64,000 nucleotides of DNA from Ephemerocybe angulata (lineage: Eukaryota > Basidiomycota > Agaricomycetes > Agaricales > Psathyrellaceae), in assembly GCA_013368325.1 (NCBI GenBank), contig JAACJK010000001.1:1736001-1800000 (forward strand), in the 5' to 3' direction. A model generated the notes under the pieces. That model saw only the letters and a program-made list of their open reading frames with translations, searched no databases and was not told where the DNA came from. Of this stretch, positions 52,823-63,564 are shown in pieces. The first letter of the stretch is position 1. Each line of letters starts with the position of its first letter. The translations under genes were made by a program, and so were the position numbers.

Positions 52823-54146
52823 TCACTGAATGAGAATCATCCATGCCAAGATAAAATAGAAGAGCCTTCATAGAGATATGTAAGTAGGAGGGCATAGAGC
52901 ATGTAATGAGACTTACAGTAGGGGGTATACAGCAAGCAGAATCCGTTGCGCCTCAATTTTGGTACCATCCAAGAAGTTAACGGAGGCTTGACAATGTCGT
53001 TAGTGCAGCTTTGGCGATGAATGTCGAGCAACATACCCCAGATACACCATGCCCATGCTAGGAGGGCAATAGGCGCCCGAATATAGATAACGCGAACGAA
53101 GCATGAGATCAAGGCGGCGATGTCGAGCGGGGCGATGCAGTATCCAAGGACACATAAACCCTGGAAGAATGAACTACACGTCCTAATATAAGCGCAGGGG
53201 ATGATGGGGCACTGGTACAGGACTCACACTCTGCCGCCCAAGAGCTACAATATGATTAGGAGATGGTAATACTCGAGCAGAGCGGTGAGCACGTACTTTA
53301 GCTTGCACAGTCACGACCAGAGCACCCAATGAACAGATAACGATAACTGAGGTGAAGACGCCGAGGGATTGTGAGGGAGGCGCCTGTTGAGAGATTAGAT
53401 GGCAATTCACCCCTTCAGCTACTACCACGTACGTTAATGCTAAGCATTATGCCAAGCATCAAGCAAAGGATGAGAGGACCCCAAAGGTCCCAATCCCTAA
53501 AGGCAGGCTTAGCACCACGAATGAGATCTACAGTATTGCGAACGGGTCCAACCTCAGGACTTCTCGGCCGCTGCTTCGCCGAGGGTACAAGACCTGAACT
53601 AGTTTTGTGTAGATAGAAAAGAGGTCCCGAGCCTAGGTTGAAGGCCAATCGAAGTTAAGTGAAATAGCGCTCGAGGGGAAGGGGGTAGAGCTCACGATAG
53701 TCGTTGTTACAGGTTCATCGAGTGTGTCCGCACCGCTATATCTGTAGAGGGCTGAGTTAATCCTCATATGGTTCGAAGATTATGTGGACTCACCTTGTCT
53801 CGACCTGGACTCCTCCGAGAGTCTGGCGACTGGGCCCCCGCTGAGCACCTTGCGATGACGACCCAATATTTCCGGACAACGATGATGAGCCTTCAGGGTT
53901 TGCATTGCTTGTCGCTGGCGCGAGCTGCTCTGGCTCATATCTCGAAGGGCCCTTGCCCTTGTCCAACGGGGTTCCCGGAGCCTGAGCTAACGACGGGTGT
54001 GTGAATCCCGGGATGTTATCCTCGTCCAGGTCATCGTCATCGTCTGGAAAACGCTTGAGCGCTTCGGGCTTCTAAGACCAGAATGTGCTCTGACCTGCTT
54101 GGATAAACTGTGAGCTCGCTGTGAGAGGCGTCCGAGCGGGATCCAT
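52823..54146 (-). CDS. YIP1-family Golgi membrane protein (YIPF6-like)
   Basis: Multi-pass membrane protein of the YIP1/YIPF family, which works with Rab GTPases in ER-Golgi traffic. The ATG at 54146 gives MDPARTPLTASSQFIQA, an acidic run (DDDDDLDEDNIPG), then a Ser/Gln/Pro-rich cytosolic N-terminus. The membrane domain includes NTVDLIRGAKPAFRDWDLWG, LILCLMLGIMLSIN, VFTSVIVICSLGALVVTVQA, GLCVLGYCIAPLDIAALI, RAPIALLAWAWCIWA, and the end FYFILAWMILIQ at TGA 52823-52825. DWDLWGP and LCVLGYC(I/L)xP are family hallmarks. It has five hydrophobic segments and about seven short introns. Confidence 0.88.
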
Positions 54147-54339
54147 ATCGACTGCGGCGAGGGAAGTGCCCTGAAGGAGTATGAGTGTGTGTCCAAGTTA
54201 GGTCCACGATACCGGTCACGCTCGTCGCGTTCGCGGCGGAGTTACAAATCATCCCAATCGAGAACGACTGACGCGTCCTCGTTATTCCACGACTCTCTCT
54301 AATTGCCATATCCCTTTCTCTCCGTACCATCTCCACAAC

Positions 54340-55886
<1,547 letters not shown>

Positions 55887-56261
55887 CCACTTCTTGTCGT
55901 CGCGTCAGTCATTGCCACCTCTTCAGTCGGTGTAATTGTATTCTAGAGCTTTGGATTCGGTTTCATCAATTTTTTTTGTCGACTTTCTGAGATAAATTGG
56001 TTTCCGGGCGAGGTGGGTACGGGCGCTAAGTTTAGGAGACCGTCGCCGGGGTCCGTGGACTCACTGGATGGATAGATGCATGGCCCACTGGGGACGGGTC
56101 CCGTCGATTGTGCGGAGATAGTCGAATGTCAAGCTTTGTGACTTTGTCGAAGCAATGTCCGATAAGATAGGCGCCGCTCTGGGCCCGTTAGACGACTGAG
56201 AGGACGAAGATGAACAAAGGATCGGCTCGCCTGGCAGGCTGGGTCCGATCCTTGAGGTTTG
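55887..56261. other. RPT2 3' flank up to the inverted-repeat element
   Basis: Includes a TTTTTTT run near 55969-55979. No gene was recognised. Confidence 0.5.
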
Positions 56262-56300
56262 CCTGGGCTAGACCTGTAACCGATCCCTCTATGAGGGATC

Positions 56301-56401
56301 AACCTCGATAGAGGGACCTGGATTTTTAATATAAATTTTGGCAGGACCGCTTTTCGGAAAGTTCCGTGGACTCAAAAGGCAATGGCATTCGCTCCTTATA
56401 T
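56301..56401 (+). repeat. Left terminal inverted repeat
   Basis: Pairs with 57523-57622 on the opposite strand. The inner 64 nt are nearly identical, and the outer part includes CCTCGATAGAGGGA. Confidence 0.85.
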
Positions 56402-56491
56402 AGACTTGGCAGGGAAATAATTATTTACGAATGCGTCGCGTCGCGTCGCGTCAATGAATGGGCGCTTTTCTTGCCTTCTACCTTCACCACC

Positions 56492-57240
56492 ATGGATTGG
56501 ATTGACGGAATAACGAAGCATGATGCCCTCAATATGGTCAGGACTGCCAACATCGATGATCTGCAGCACTGGGCGGCAGCATTACCCCCGGAAATGGTTC
56601 CCAAGTTTCACGACGAAATTGGCGAGAACTACGCAGCGGAACCCTTCTGTCTTCGGCTCTGTCTTCTGGTCTGGATTGCGAGCGACTTTACCCAGATCCC
56701 AAAAGCCCTTCAGCTGAAGGCTGCACTTGCCTTTCTGGAGAAAAAGAACTCGTTGCTGTATGCTGGGACTGGCTTTGGAAAGACGATGATGGTTGTCATG
56801 GCCGTGCTCCTGGAAGATCCTGCGAAAGACTGGATAGTGATCACCATATCTCCTCTCAAGCGGCTACAGGCTTCACAGGGCGCGACCTTCTGGAACAAGT
56901 ACGGCATCCGTACCCTTTGTATCAACGAAGATACGACAACAGTACTTCGCCCCGGCTCTAGTGATTGGAGGGCAAGTTCTCGTGGCGCCCGTTTCTGGCT
57001 TCTTTCTCTGACACAGTCTCTGTCAACCAGAACCTTGTATATGATGCAAGAACACGCAAACTGGGAAGCTGTCGGAACTATATCGTGACGCCTGAGCAAT
57101 TCTTTTCGGATGGCGGGAACCATGTACCCGCATTTGGCGAGCTCTGCCGCGAAGTGCAGCGTTTCCGACAACACATCAAGTATGTCTTTGTCGACGAGGC
57201 TCATTTCATCTACACGGCTGGGACGAAGATCAACGGCGTT
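56492..57240 (+). pseudogene. Truncated SF2 (RecQ-like) helicase fragment inside the TIR element
   Basis: ATG at 56492 (MDWIDGITKHDALNMV). N-terminal helicase lobe: QLKAALAFLEKKNSLL, Walker A AGTGFGKT, ITISPLKRLQASQG, LCINEDT. After a probable intron (about 56940-57030) come NYIVTPEQFFSDGGN and the DEAH box YVFVDEAHFIYTAGT. The similarity ends there, at about residue 210-220; motifs III-VI and the whole second lobe are missing. The sequence then runs into unrelated DNA transcribed on the other strand. It resembles the RecQ-like helicases abundant in basidiomycete genomes. It cannot be an active helicase. It is probably a gene piece captured by the element. Confidence 0.7.
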
Positions 57241-57418
57241 CGTAGGGCTTCGGTTTCCTGGGTTTTGCTTGATCTGCCTTTTTGCGGACCCGTTTTGGCC
57301 CACTGGGCTTGTTGAAATTCCATCGTGCGATTTGGACACCTGGTTGGATGGGTGCTGGGTTATTGGTGGCCAGAGCAGGGTCATATTCAAAGGTATAGAG
57401 AGGGTCTTCATTTTCCAT
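57230..57418 (-). CDS. Short open frame (62 codons) in the right half of the TIR element
   Basis: ATG at 57418 opens MENEDPLYTFEYDPAL; the middle is Pro/Asn-rich and the end strongly basic (KRVRKKADQAKPRKPKPYER), stopping with TGA at 57230. It reads inward toward the helicase fragment and stops exactly where helicase similarity ends. It could be a second captured fragment. No family was recognised. Confidence 0.3.
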   Translation of the reverse strand: MENEDPLYTFEYDPALATNNPAPIQPGVQIARWNFNKPSGPKRVRKKADQAKPRKPKPYERR

Positions 57419-57522
57419 GAGTTTATAGCAGTAGGATAAGTGATATGGGGTGTAATGGTGGTGGAACGAGGACAAGGGAGGCAGCGCTGATATCGTCCCA
57501 CAGCAATTCCCGCGCCAAACCC

Positions 57523-57622
57523 ATATAAGGAGCGAATGCCATTTCCTTTTGAGTCCACGGAACTTGCCGAAAAGCGGTCCTGCCAAAAAAATATTAAAAT
57601 CACCAGTCCCTCTATCGAGGTT
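57523..57622 (-). repeat. Right terminal inverted repeat
   Basis: Partner of 56301-56401. It differs from the left copy mainly in the A/T-rich spacer around 57588-57604. Confidence 0.85.
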
Positions 57623-57672
57623 TCGCCTGCGGCCTCATAGAGCGGCACTGGTCACGAGTCTATGCCTGGGCC

Positions 57673-58173
57673 AGCTTGCTGGCCGGAACGCCTGATGACC
57701 AACCAGCCCGGAGCGGCCGGACCTGGCTGGCCATGCTCCAATGGAGACTGAGTCTCTAACCTGGACAGCCTGGTACGGGATCCAAGCTGGGCAAACCCAA
57801 ACGAGACGAAGACGACAGCAGCGTGCACTCGAAGGAACGAAGCGACATGTATTTGGAGCGATGGATGAGAGAACGGATAGGTGACGAAGGAAGCCGACAT
57901 GAGGACCAAGAAGAAAACCGAGCCAGACGAAACGTGGGTAGTAAGCTACAGAGCGACGTGCGATGAGTACGAGTACAATCTAAAATGCAATGCAAATGAA
58001 GCCGAACGGGAATCTAACGATGCGTGGTCTACGAGAAATGTGCGATGCGATGCGATGCGAACAATTAAAGCATGGAAACGGAAATGTACGTATGAGAAAA
58101 GATGCAAGTGAAACGAGACGTGCGAATGAAAGCGAATAAAGATAGCGAAACGATAGCGGGTCCGTGATGCGGT
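57673..58173. other. 3' region of the tyrosine-recombinase retroelement
   Basis: Downstream (minus sense) of the recombinase stop. The plus strand is purine-rich and carries (TGCGA)4 at 58041-58060. Split direct repeats expected for such elements were not found by eye. Confidence 0.4.
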
Positions 58174-59663
58174 CTAGTTGTCGTCAGGGTTGGATGTCGA
58201 AAGGTAGTCGGGAAGCTTGTTGTTGATTCTGAACTGCTCGAAGATCTCGGCAAGGTCGTCGAGGTGGGATTTCTTGTAGGCCTTCGACGTGCACAACGGG
58301 ATGACCTCCTCGACCCTCCTCCAGTAGAGGAGGAACGCCAGAGACGTCCACCCACCCGTCGCCGCGACGACTTCGGGAGGAACGCCTGCGAGGAGGAGCG
58401 CGACGGCGCCTCCGATCCGGAAGCTATGCCCCGTAACGTACTGCAGTCGGGCCCGGTGCCAGATGGGCTTGACGGTGTCGTCCAGGAAGACCTTCCGGGT
58501 CATGTCCTCCCAGGTGTCGGAACCCGTTCTGTAGGCGAAGAGCGTGGCGGAGTCAGGGATGAAGGACCCGGAGTTGATATTGAGATGGTTGCGCAGAGCC
58601 CAGACAGGACACATGTTGTAGTTGATGGCCAGCTCGTCGGTACGTTGGGTCACGATGACGGTAGCACCCTTTTCTTTCGTCGTCTTCGTCCACGGGATGT
58701 CGAAGGAGGCTGAGTGGACGTTGCCGCGGAACTGCTTGAAACGTACCCCGGCGAATCTCCTCGTAACGTGTTTCTTCACCTCAAACTTGCCCGCCACGAC
58801 AGTCTCTCCCAAGCGCCTGCAGCCGAAGAACGTGACAACCGCGACAGCCCAGATGGCGGCGTGAAGCGGGGTCGCAAGATCGAGTTCGCGCTGTGGGAAG
58901 TCAGTACACGGATCGGGACGGCGGAGGAACAGTGACATACGCGTAGGACGACGAGGTGCTCCAGGGAGACTGGCGCTCGCGGCGGTTTCGTAAGATGAGA
59001 GCCCGCCTTCGACACGGCCGACCGTGCGTTCGTAACCCAACTGTCATCGCCGTGCCAAGGGGCGTGGTGGAAGACGTGCCATGCCCTGATGCCAGACATG
59101 TACGAGTTCATGGTGCCGGGGGCCGCCTTGCCCCTGATGGAGCCGAGGAAAGCGCAGAGCAGCGGGTACGAGGCGGGCATGCGGTCGTCCTCAGGGATCC
59201 TCCAAGTGTCGCAGAACTGGGTGAACCGCAGGATTCCCGCGCCGTAGGTGGTGCGGGTTGTGCCCGCAAGACCACCCAGCACAGCGAGGATGCACGAGCG
59301 CTGGAGGGAAACGGGAAGCTTCATCCCATGGCGGTGGCGAATAGCGTAGGGGGTATCCCAGGCGAAGATGCGATCGCCGGCTGGGACGTTGGGCCGGAAG
59401 TCACTGGGGATGATCTTGGGGGCGTTGCGACCTTTGTTGATAGGGAGGAGTGCGGAGATGTCGGAAGGCGGGGATTCAGACGTTTCGGGGGTCGGAGACG
59501 TTGGGACTGTGATGGGAGAGAGGCCCACACGGTTGAGGGGCGGGGCGAGCTGAGCGCACCGCGTCGCCTTCCGCGCGTCCTCCCTTGCGCGTTCTCGTTT
59601 GAGAACGGTGGCGACGAAGGAGGGCAGGCCTGCTGGCTTGCGCTCTGGTCGCTTGGCGGGCAT
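58174..59663 (-). CDS. Tyrosine recombinase (integrase) of the retroelement
   Basis: Catalyses insertion of the element's circular DNA by strand exchange. ATG at 59663 (MPAKRPERKPAGLPSF), 12 nt after the RT stop. Two exons, 58941-59663 and 58174-58890, with a 50-nt GT-AG intron. The N-terminal SAM-like core-binding part has TRTTYGAGILRFTQFCDTW and MNSYMSGIRAWHV. The catalytic domain has the first Arg in FFGCRRLGETV, the HxxR box GHSFRIGG, GGWTS as the second histidine/tryptophan position, and the nucleophile Tyr in LLYWRRVEEV. It ends STSNPDDN. All catalytic positions are present, so the protein could be functional. Confidence 0.85.
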
Positions 59664-59675
59664 GCGAAGTGGCGG

Positions 59676-62066
59676 TCAGAGGAAGAACATGGCCGTCGCC
59701 AGCTCGGGTGGGAGACGAACGCCAGTCTTGATCTTTTTCGCACGGGGTCCCGCGATCCCACGCGAGAGAGAGTCAGCGGGATTCAAGGCGGACTCGACGT
59801 AGACCAGGGTGGGTGTGAGACCGGAGCACATGGCGATGTTGAACGTGCGACGAACGGATTGGTTAATGTAGGGGTTCCTGCTCCGTCCCTTGGCAACCGA
59901 CCCGATCGTACCCTGATTGTCCGAATGAATGAGAATATGCTGGTCCCGGAGACCACGCTCGTCCAAGAGCATGATCAGAATCTCGATAGCCACCGTCTCC
60001 AGCCAGCAGATATCCCTACCGACGATCTTCCAATCGTCGTAGAGGCACAGCGCCGCCCACTCCTCACCAATCCAAACACCTATCCCCCACGAAGTAGACG
60101 CGTCCACGAACAGGCGATGGTCGACGGGAGGGCCACGATTACGAATTGATCTCACCCTAGGTTGCTCGGCGAGCTTCTCGGCCCACCAATTGAGGGAGGC
60201 AACCACAGCGGAGGGAGGATGCAACTTCGCGTAGAGGTGCCGAGAGCCGAAGTCGCTCGTGAAGTTGGAGAAGGCCGGCAGGTACGAGCGGCCATCGAAG
60301 TGGACGAAGGCGACGTGGCAGAGAGATCCGTGGATCTTCTCCACGTCCAGGCGAGTGCACCTCCTGTCCGAGCGCAGCATGTCCTGAAAGTCCGTTACTC
60401 GCCTAAGAAACTTCAACCTCTTTTTCTCCGGTAACCCAACCTCCTTCTTCTCGATGTCCCACGTAAACCCGATAAAGTCCACCTTCGTCCTGAATACCCC
60501 ATCCCCCTTCTCCTTGTGAACCGGGAATCCGAGGCCGTCGAGCACCCTCCTGACGTCTTCCGGGCCGTAGCTGTAAGAGTAACCGCCTTCGTGAATGTGA
60601 CCGTCAGGTGTTGGAACGCGCAGGAACTTGAGATCGTCTTCGTATTTCAGAGCAGGTCCGACTCCCTCAGCGTGACAGATATCGACACCCGCGTTTGCGA
60701 CCATGCCGGCGTTCGAGCTCGCGCTGGAGCAGCCGAAGGGGACGCAGTGATCAATGAAGAACTCGCCGTCCGTCGAGCCCTGGACAACGAGCCACGGCTT
60801 GTGCGATGGGAGGGCGGCGACGGTGCGATGAAACTTTTCGAAGTCGACTGTGGAGGCCTGCGTACCCGCCGGGGCAACCGACACCTGGAGACAAACATGT
60901 AAGCGAGCTGCGGCAGGTCGGAACCTAACACGCCGGGCAGGCCAAGAACGCGAAGCAGCAGCCGGAGCATGCGTGCAGGGTGCGTCCGTGACACACCCCT
61001 CTCTGAGCGCATGCGCCAGAGGATAAACGAGGAGACGCCGGAGCGAATCCTGAGACCGTCCGGAGGCGGCCTCTGCCACGTCGGCATACCCAGCAGCGTA
61101 GCAGGGGAGGAGACTCACGAAGTCGGCGACCCGTAGCGAGGAGTCAAATCTAGTGGGAAAGGCCTCCTTTTCGATGTGGGAGTTGACGGAAGGCGCGAGC
61201 TTAGAGTCCTTGGAGAGGTGGCGGCAGACGCGGACTTTGTCGGGAGCGCCAGGTTCTTGTGGTTGAATGGCGACGATGAGGGGAGAGACGTGGACCGAGC
61301 CGCCCAGTATAAGTTCCACTTTCTCTCGCGGGAAAGGGCCCGACATGCGACCGGCAGAGATCTCGCCGGCAATGTAGTCGTCCACGGCACCAGAATGCTC
61401 CACGCAAGACCGGTGATTAGGAATGATGGTCGTACGGGTGAGGGCGGGCATTTCTCCGATGGGAAAGCCGTTTCTAAGATTCTGAATCAGGGTCGGGTAG
61501 TCGTCAGAAAGCCCATGTTTCCCAAGAAGATGTTCGAAGGCGTCAGCGTCGTAAGGCGTACAGATGCGAGAAAAAACCTCTATGTCGGCAGGGTCGTCAG
61601 ATAGGCAAGTGCGTTCGATAACAGATGCAGAAAAGTCCGAGTAGCTAAGCTTTTGGGGCTCGGCGAGCCGTTTGAAGAGCGCATTCGCGTCTTCAGTTGA
61701 GAGAGACTTGACCGCAGGATCCGGAGAGGGCCCAGTGGTCGGCGCTGCCGCAGAAGGAACAGATGTGGGTGCGGGAGGCGGGGTGGCTGCATGTTCCGTT
61801 GTCGCCAATTGAGTTCCACAGGACACAGACGGACTGGGTGACCTTGTCGATCCGGACGAATTCACCGCCGAGTTTCTTGATGAAACAGGGTTTCCCGTTC
61901 TTGAGCTTGCCGTTGCCATGCTTGGAGTTGTCGTGAGACCTCGCGACATGCCCTTTGCGCGCGCAGATGGCGCAGGTGTCGCCAGAATGGTCCCTCTGAA
62001 ACTGGGACCGAAAGGACCGGGGTCCAGTGGGCGGCGAGCGCGACGACGAGCTCGAACCAGCCGCAT
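59676..62066 (-). CDS. Reverse transcriptase - RNase H of the retroelement
   Basis: Copies the element RNA. RT landmarks: PDKVRVCRHLSKD, STVDFEKFHRTVAALPSHK, FIDHCVPFGCSSASSNAGM, and the catalytic YxDD box as YEDD (ALKYEDDLKFL). Thumb and connection: DFIGFTWDIEKKEVGLPEKK. RNase H: LFVDASTSWGIGVWIG, the Glu in WLETVAIEI, and IHSDNQGTIGS. A probable intron (60885-61118, 234 nt; donor GTGAGT, acceptor CTCCAG) joins RVADF to VSVAPAGTQA; it is stop-free and a multiple of three. The frame is open to 62066 and overlaps gag by about 370 nt, +1 relative to gag, so the true start or mode of expression is uncertain. Confidence 0.82.
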   Translation of the reverse strand: MRLVRARRRARRPLDPGPFGPSFRGTILATPAPSARAKGMSRGLTTTPSMATASSRTGNPVSSRNSAVNSSGSTRSPSPSVSCGTQLATTEHAATPPPAPTSVPSAAAPTTGPSPDPAVKSLSTEDANALFKRLAEPQKLSYSDFSASVIERTCLSDDPADIEVFSRICTPYDADAFEHLLGKHGLSDDYPTLIQNLRNGFPIGEMPALTRTTIIPNHRSCVEHSGAVDDYIAGEISAGRMSGPFPREKVELILGGSVHVSPLIVAIQPQEPGAPDKVRVCRHLSKDSKLAPSVNSHIEKEAFPTRFDSSLRVADFVSLLPCYAAGYADVAEAASGRSQDSLRRLLVYPLAHALREGCVTDAPCTHAPAAASRSWPARRVRFRPAAARLHVCLQVSVAPAGTQASTVDFEKFHRTVAALPSHKPWLVVQGSTDGEFFIDHCVPFGCSSASSNAGMVANAGVDICHAEGVGPALKYEDDLKFLRVPTPDGHIHEGGYSYSYGPEDVRRVLDGLGFPVHKEKGDGVFRTKVDFIGFTWDIEKKEVGLPEKKRLKFLRRVTDFQDMLRSDRRCTRLDVEKIHGSLCHVAFVHFDGRSYLPAFSNFTSDFGSRHLYAKLHPPSAVVASLNWWAEKLAEQPRVRSIRNRGPPVDHRLFVDASTSWGIGVWIGEEWAALCLYDDWKIVGRDICWLETVAIEILIMLLDERGLRDQHILIHSDNQGTIGSVAKGRSRNPYINQSVRRTFNIAMCSGLTPTLVYVESALNPADSLSRGIAGPRAKKIKTGVRLPPELATAMFFL

Positions 62067-63297
62067 TAGCAGGGCGAGCGGGGGCAGGGGCGATGGAATG
62101 ACCGAGGACCTTGGCCATCTGGATGGACTTCATCATCGTGACCCAAGACATGGTCGCGTCGGCCGCGTCGTACACCATCCGGTCAGACCGTCGAACCTCC
62201 CTGTCCTTCAGCTCGGCTGAGATCCAGATGTGGAAGATCTCTGGGTCGTCGATCTCGGCACGGCTCAAGTAGCCATCGAAATGGGCGCGGTACCAAGACG
62301 AGTTGAACGTAACACCCTCAGGCTCTCTCGTGGCCTGCAGGGCGATCATGTTCTTGACCGCCGTCATGAACTCCCCGTAGTTCCGGGGCTGCTTTCCCAT
62401 CAAAGGCTCTGCCTCTGCCTTCACGGACGCCTCCACATTGCCCGATAACACCTTCTCCACGTCGATCACGAACACCGACATCATCTTCATCTCCTCCTCG
62501 TTCCACTGCTTGTCCGTCTTCTGCGGCAGCCTGCTGAAATTACGCAGCAACCACTGCCAGTTCCGCTCGCTGCACCAATTCAATGGGAACATCATCGACG
62601 ACTCCGTGAACGTGAAGATGTGGGGGATGGCCACTGTCTTCCTCCTCGCAACAGTAAACTCCTGCTCGTCCTTGGGCCTGAGCAAGAAAAAGGATTTCTT
62701 GCTCTTCGGTGACTCGTCCTCGCTTGACTCGCCCGACGAACTGTCACCCCTCGACCGCTTCTTCCCCTTCCTCTTCTTCTTCCCCTGCTGACCATCCTCT
62801 GCAGTCTTCTCAGCCAATATAAGCGCCATCAGGCGCTTAAGCTTCTGGGACGCGTGGTGCTTCACGCCGTCCCATACTCCAGCCACCGACGTCATCTCGC
62901 GCCAATCCCGGGGGGACAGCGTGATAGACGAGGTCAAAGAAACAGCATCACCCTCAAGCGCCGCATCCTCCCTCTTATCATTCTCCTCTTCTACCTTCTT
63001 GTTAAACTGCAACTTCCTGTCCAACCGCATGGAATCGAAGAACTTGAGTTTCGCGGGATTCCAATGACGGTGAGGACCGTGCATCACAACATCGGAGTCC
63101 GGAGTCCCCGGACGAGAGCCCTCAGGCTCACCCCCCGCGTTGGGGTCCGGATTGGGGTCGCCGCCACCAGCACCTCCAGCAGCACCTCCAGCAGCACCTC
63201 CAGCAGCACCTCCAGCAGCACCACCAGCTGCACCCCCAGCTGCACCACCGGCCGCACCGCCGGCTGCACCACCACCAGCCGCTCCTCCATGAGTCAT
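61693..63297 (-). CDS. Gag-like protein of the retroelement
   Basis: The ATG at 63297 starts MTHGGAAGGG; an upstream in-frame extension to 63570 runs through the hairpins and was not used. Order: Ala/Gly repeat, Pro/Asp-rich segment, HWNPAKLKFFDSMRLDRKLQ, a charged region with KKKRKGKKRSRGDSSSGESS (nuclear-localisation-like), a helical body (FPLNWCSERNWQWLLRNFSR, YGEFMTAVKNMIALQATREP, WYRAHFDGYLSRAEIDDPEI), a Ser/Arg/Pro-rich linker, and a C-terminal cysteine/histidine part with CAICARKGHVARSH and a final CSFCGSADHWALSGSC. The latter are zinc-knuckle-like and fit nucleic-acid binding. It ends QVSLN. Confidence 0.75.
   Translation of the reverse strand: MTHGGAAGGGAAGGAAGGAAGGAAGGAAGGAAGGAAGGAAGGAGGGDPNPDPNAGGEPEGSRPGTPDSDVVMHGPHRHWNPAKLKFFDSMRLDRKLQFNKKVEEENDKREDAALEGDAVSLTSSITLSPRDWREMTSVAGVWDGVKHHASQKLKRLMALILAEKTAEDGQQGKKKRKGKKRSRGDSSSGESSEDESPKSKKSFFLLRPKDEQEFTVARRKTVAIPHIFTFTESSMMFPLNWCSERNWQWLLRNFSRLPQKTDKQWNEEEMKMMSVFVIDVEKVLSGNVEASVKAEAEPLMGKQPRNYGEFMTAVKNMIALQATREPEGVTFNSSWYRAHFDGYLSRAEIDDPEIFHIWISAELKDREVRRSDRMVYDAADATMSWVTMMKSIQMAKVLGHSIAPAPARPANAAGSSSSSRSPPTGPRSFRSQFQRDHSGDTCAICARKGHVARSHDNSKHGNGKLKNGKPCFIKKLGGEFVRIDKVTQSVCVLWNSIGDNGTCSHPASRTHICSFCGSADHWALSGSCGQVSLN
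63169..63276 (-). repeat. 12-nt minisatellite coding the Ala/Gly repeat of Gag
   Basis: The unit AGCACCTCCAGC (plus strand) occurs four times without change at 63169-63216, followed by increasingly diverged copies to about 63276. It encodes repeating Gly-Ala-Ala-Gly. The gradient from perfect to diverged units suggests growth by slippage at one side. Confidence 0.85.
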
Positions 63298-63416
63298 GAT
63301 CGAGATCGGATACGGATCGAGAAAGATCGGATGGAAAGAAAAGGTTCCGAGTCGCGAAAAAACGACGGAAAACGACGAGAGAGGGCGAGGACGATACGAG
63401 ACCCTCTCGAGAGTGG

Positions 63417-63449
63417 GAGAAGCTGAAGGAGAGATTCCTTCAGCTTCTC
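63417..63449. repeat. Perfect hairpin 1 upstream of gag
   Basis: A 14-bp perfect stem (GAGAAGCTGAAGGA and its complement) with a 5-nt loop, GAGAT. Confidence 0.95.
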
Positions 63450-63464
63450 GAACGAAAATTCGGT

Positions 63465-63497
63465 GATGTTTGGTCGAGGCGCCCTCGACCAAACATC
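63465..63497. repeat. Perfect hairpin 2 upstream of gag
   Basis: A 15-bp perfect stem (GATGTTTGGTCGAGG and its complement) with a 3-nt CGC loop. Only 15 nt separate it from hairpin 1. Confidence 0.95.
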
Positions 63498-63502
63498 GGC
63501 GG

Positions 63503-63564
63503 GCGGGCTTTGCCACGGCCCGCGCTAGCCTCATCTTATCCGGCGATGTAGCGCCGCAACATCG
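63503..63564. repeat. Two weaker hairpins (3 and 4) upstream of gag
   Basis: Hairpin 3: GCGGGC and GCCCGC (63503-63508 and 63518-63523). Hairpin 4: CGATGT and ACATCG (63544-63549 and 63559-63564) with a GC-rich loop. Both have 6-bp stems. Taken alone they could be chance; next to the two perfect hairpins they look like part of the same array. Confidence 0.5.

Larger units (their letters stand above)
56262..57672. mobile_element. 1.4-kb terminal-inverted-repeat element with captured gene fragments
   Basis: Inverted repeats at the two ends have a core of 64 nt with only two mismatches (56338-56401 versus 57523-57586), extending outward through AACCTCGATAGAGGGAC (56301-56317 versus 57606-57622) and, less well, to about 56262 and 57672. 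The interior holds a truncated helicase reading inward from the left and a short open frame reading inward from the right. No transposase is recognised, so the element is probably non-autonomous. Outer ends and any target-site duplication could not be fixed by eye. The left flank also holds the palindrome GATCCCTCTATGAGGGATC (56282-56300). Confidence 0.75.

Noticed and set aside
56710..57648. 312-codon minus-strand frame across the TIR element
   Set aside because: Runs antisense through the helicase fragment and into the inverted repeat; no family resemblance. Only the 62-codon frame at 57230-57418 was kept, with low confidence.
58956..60149. 397-codon open frame on the plus strand across the recombinase and RT
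   Set aside because: Antisense to two genes with clear catalytic motifs; its sequence is a GC-rich shadow (Arg/Gly/Val/Asp) without a recognisable domain.
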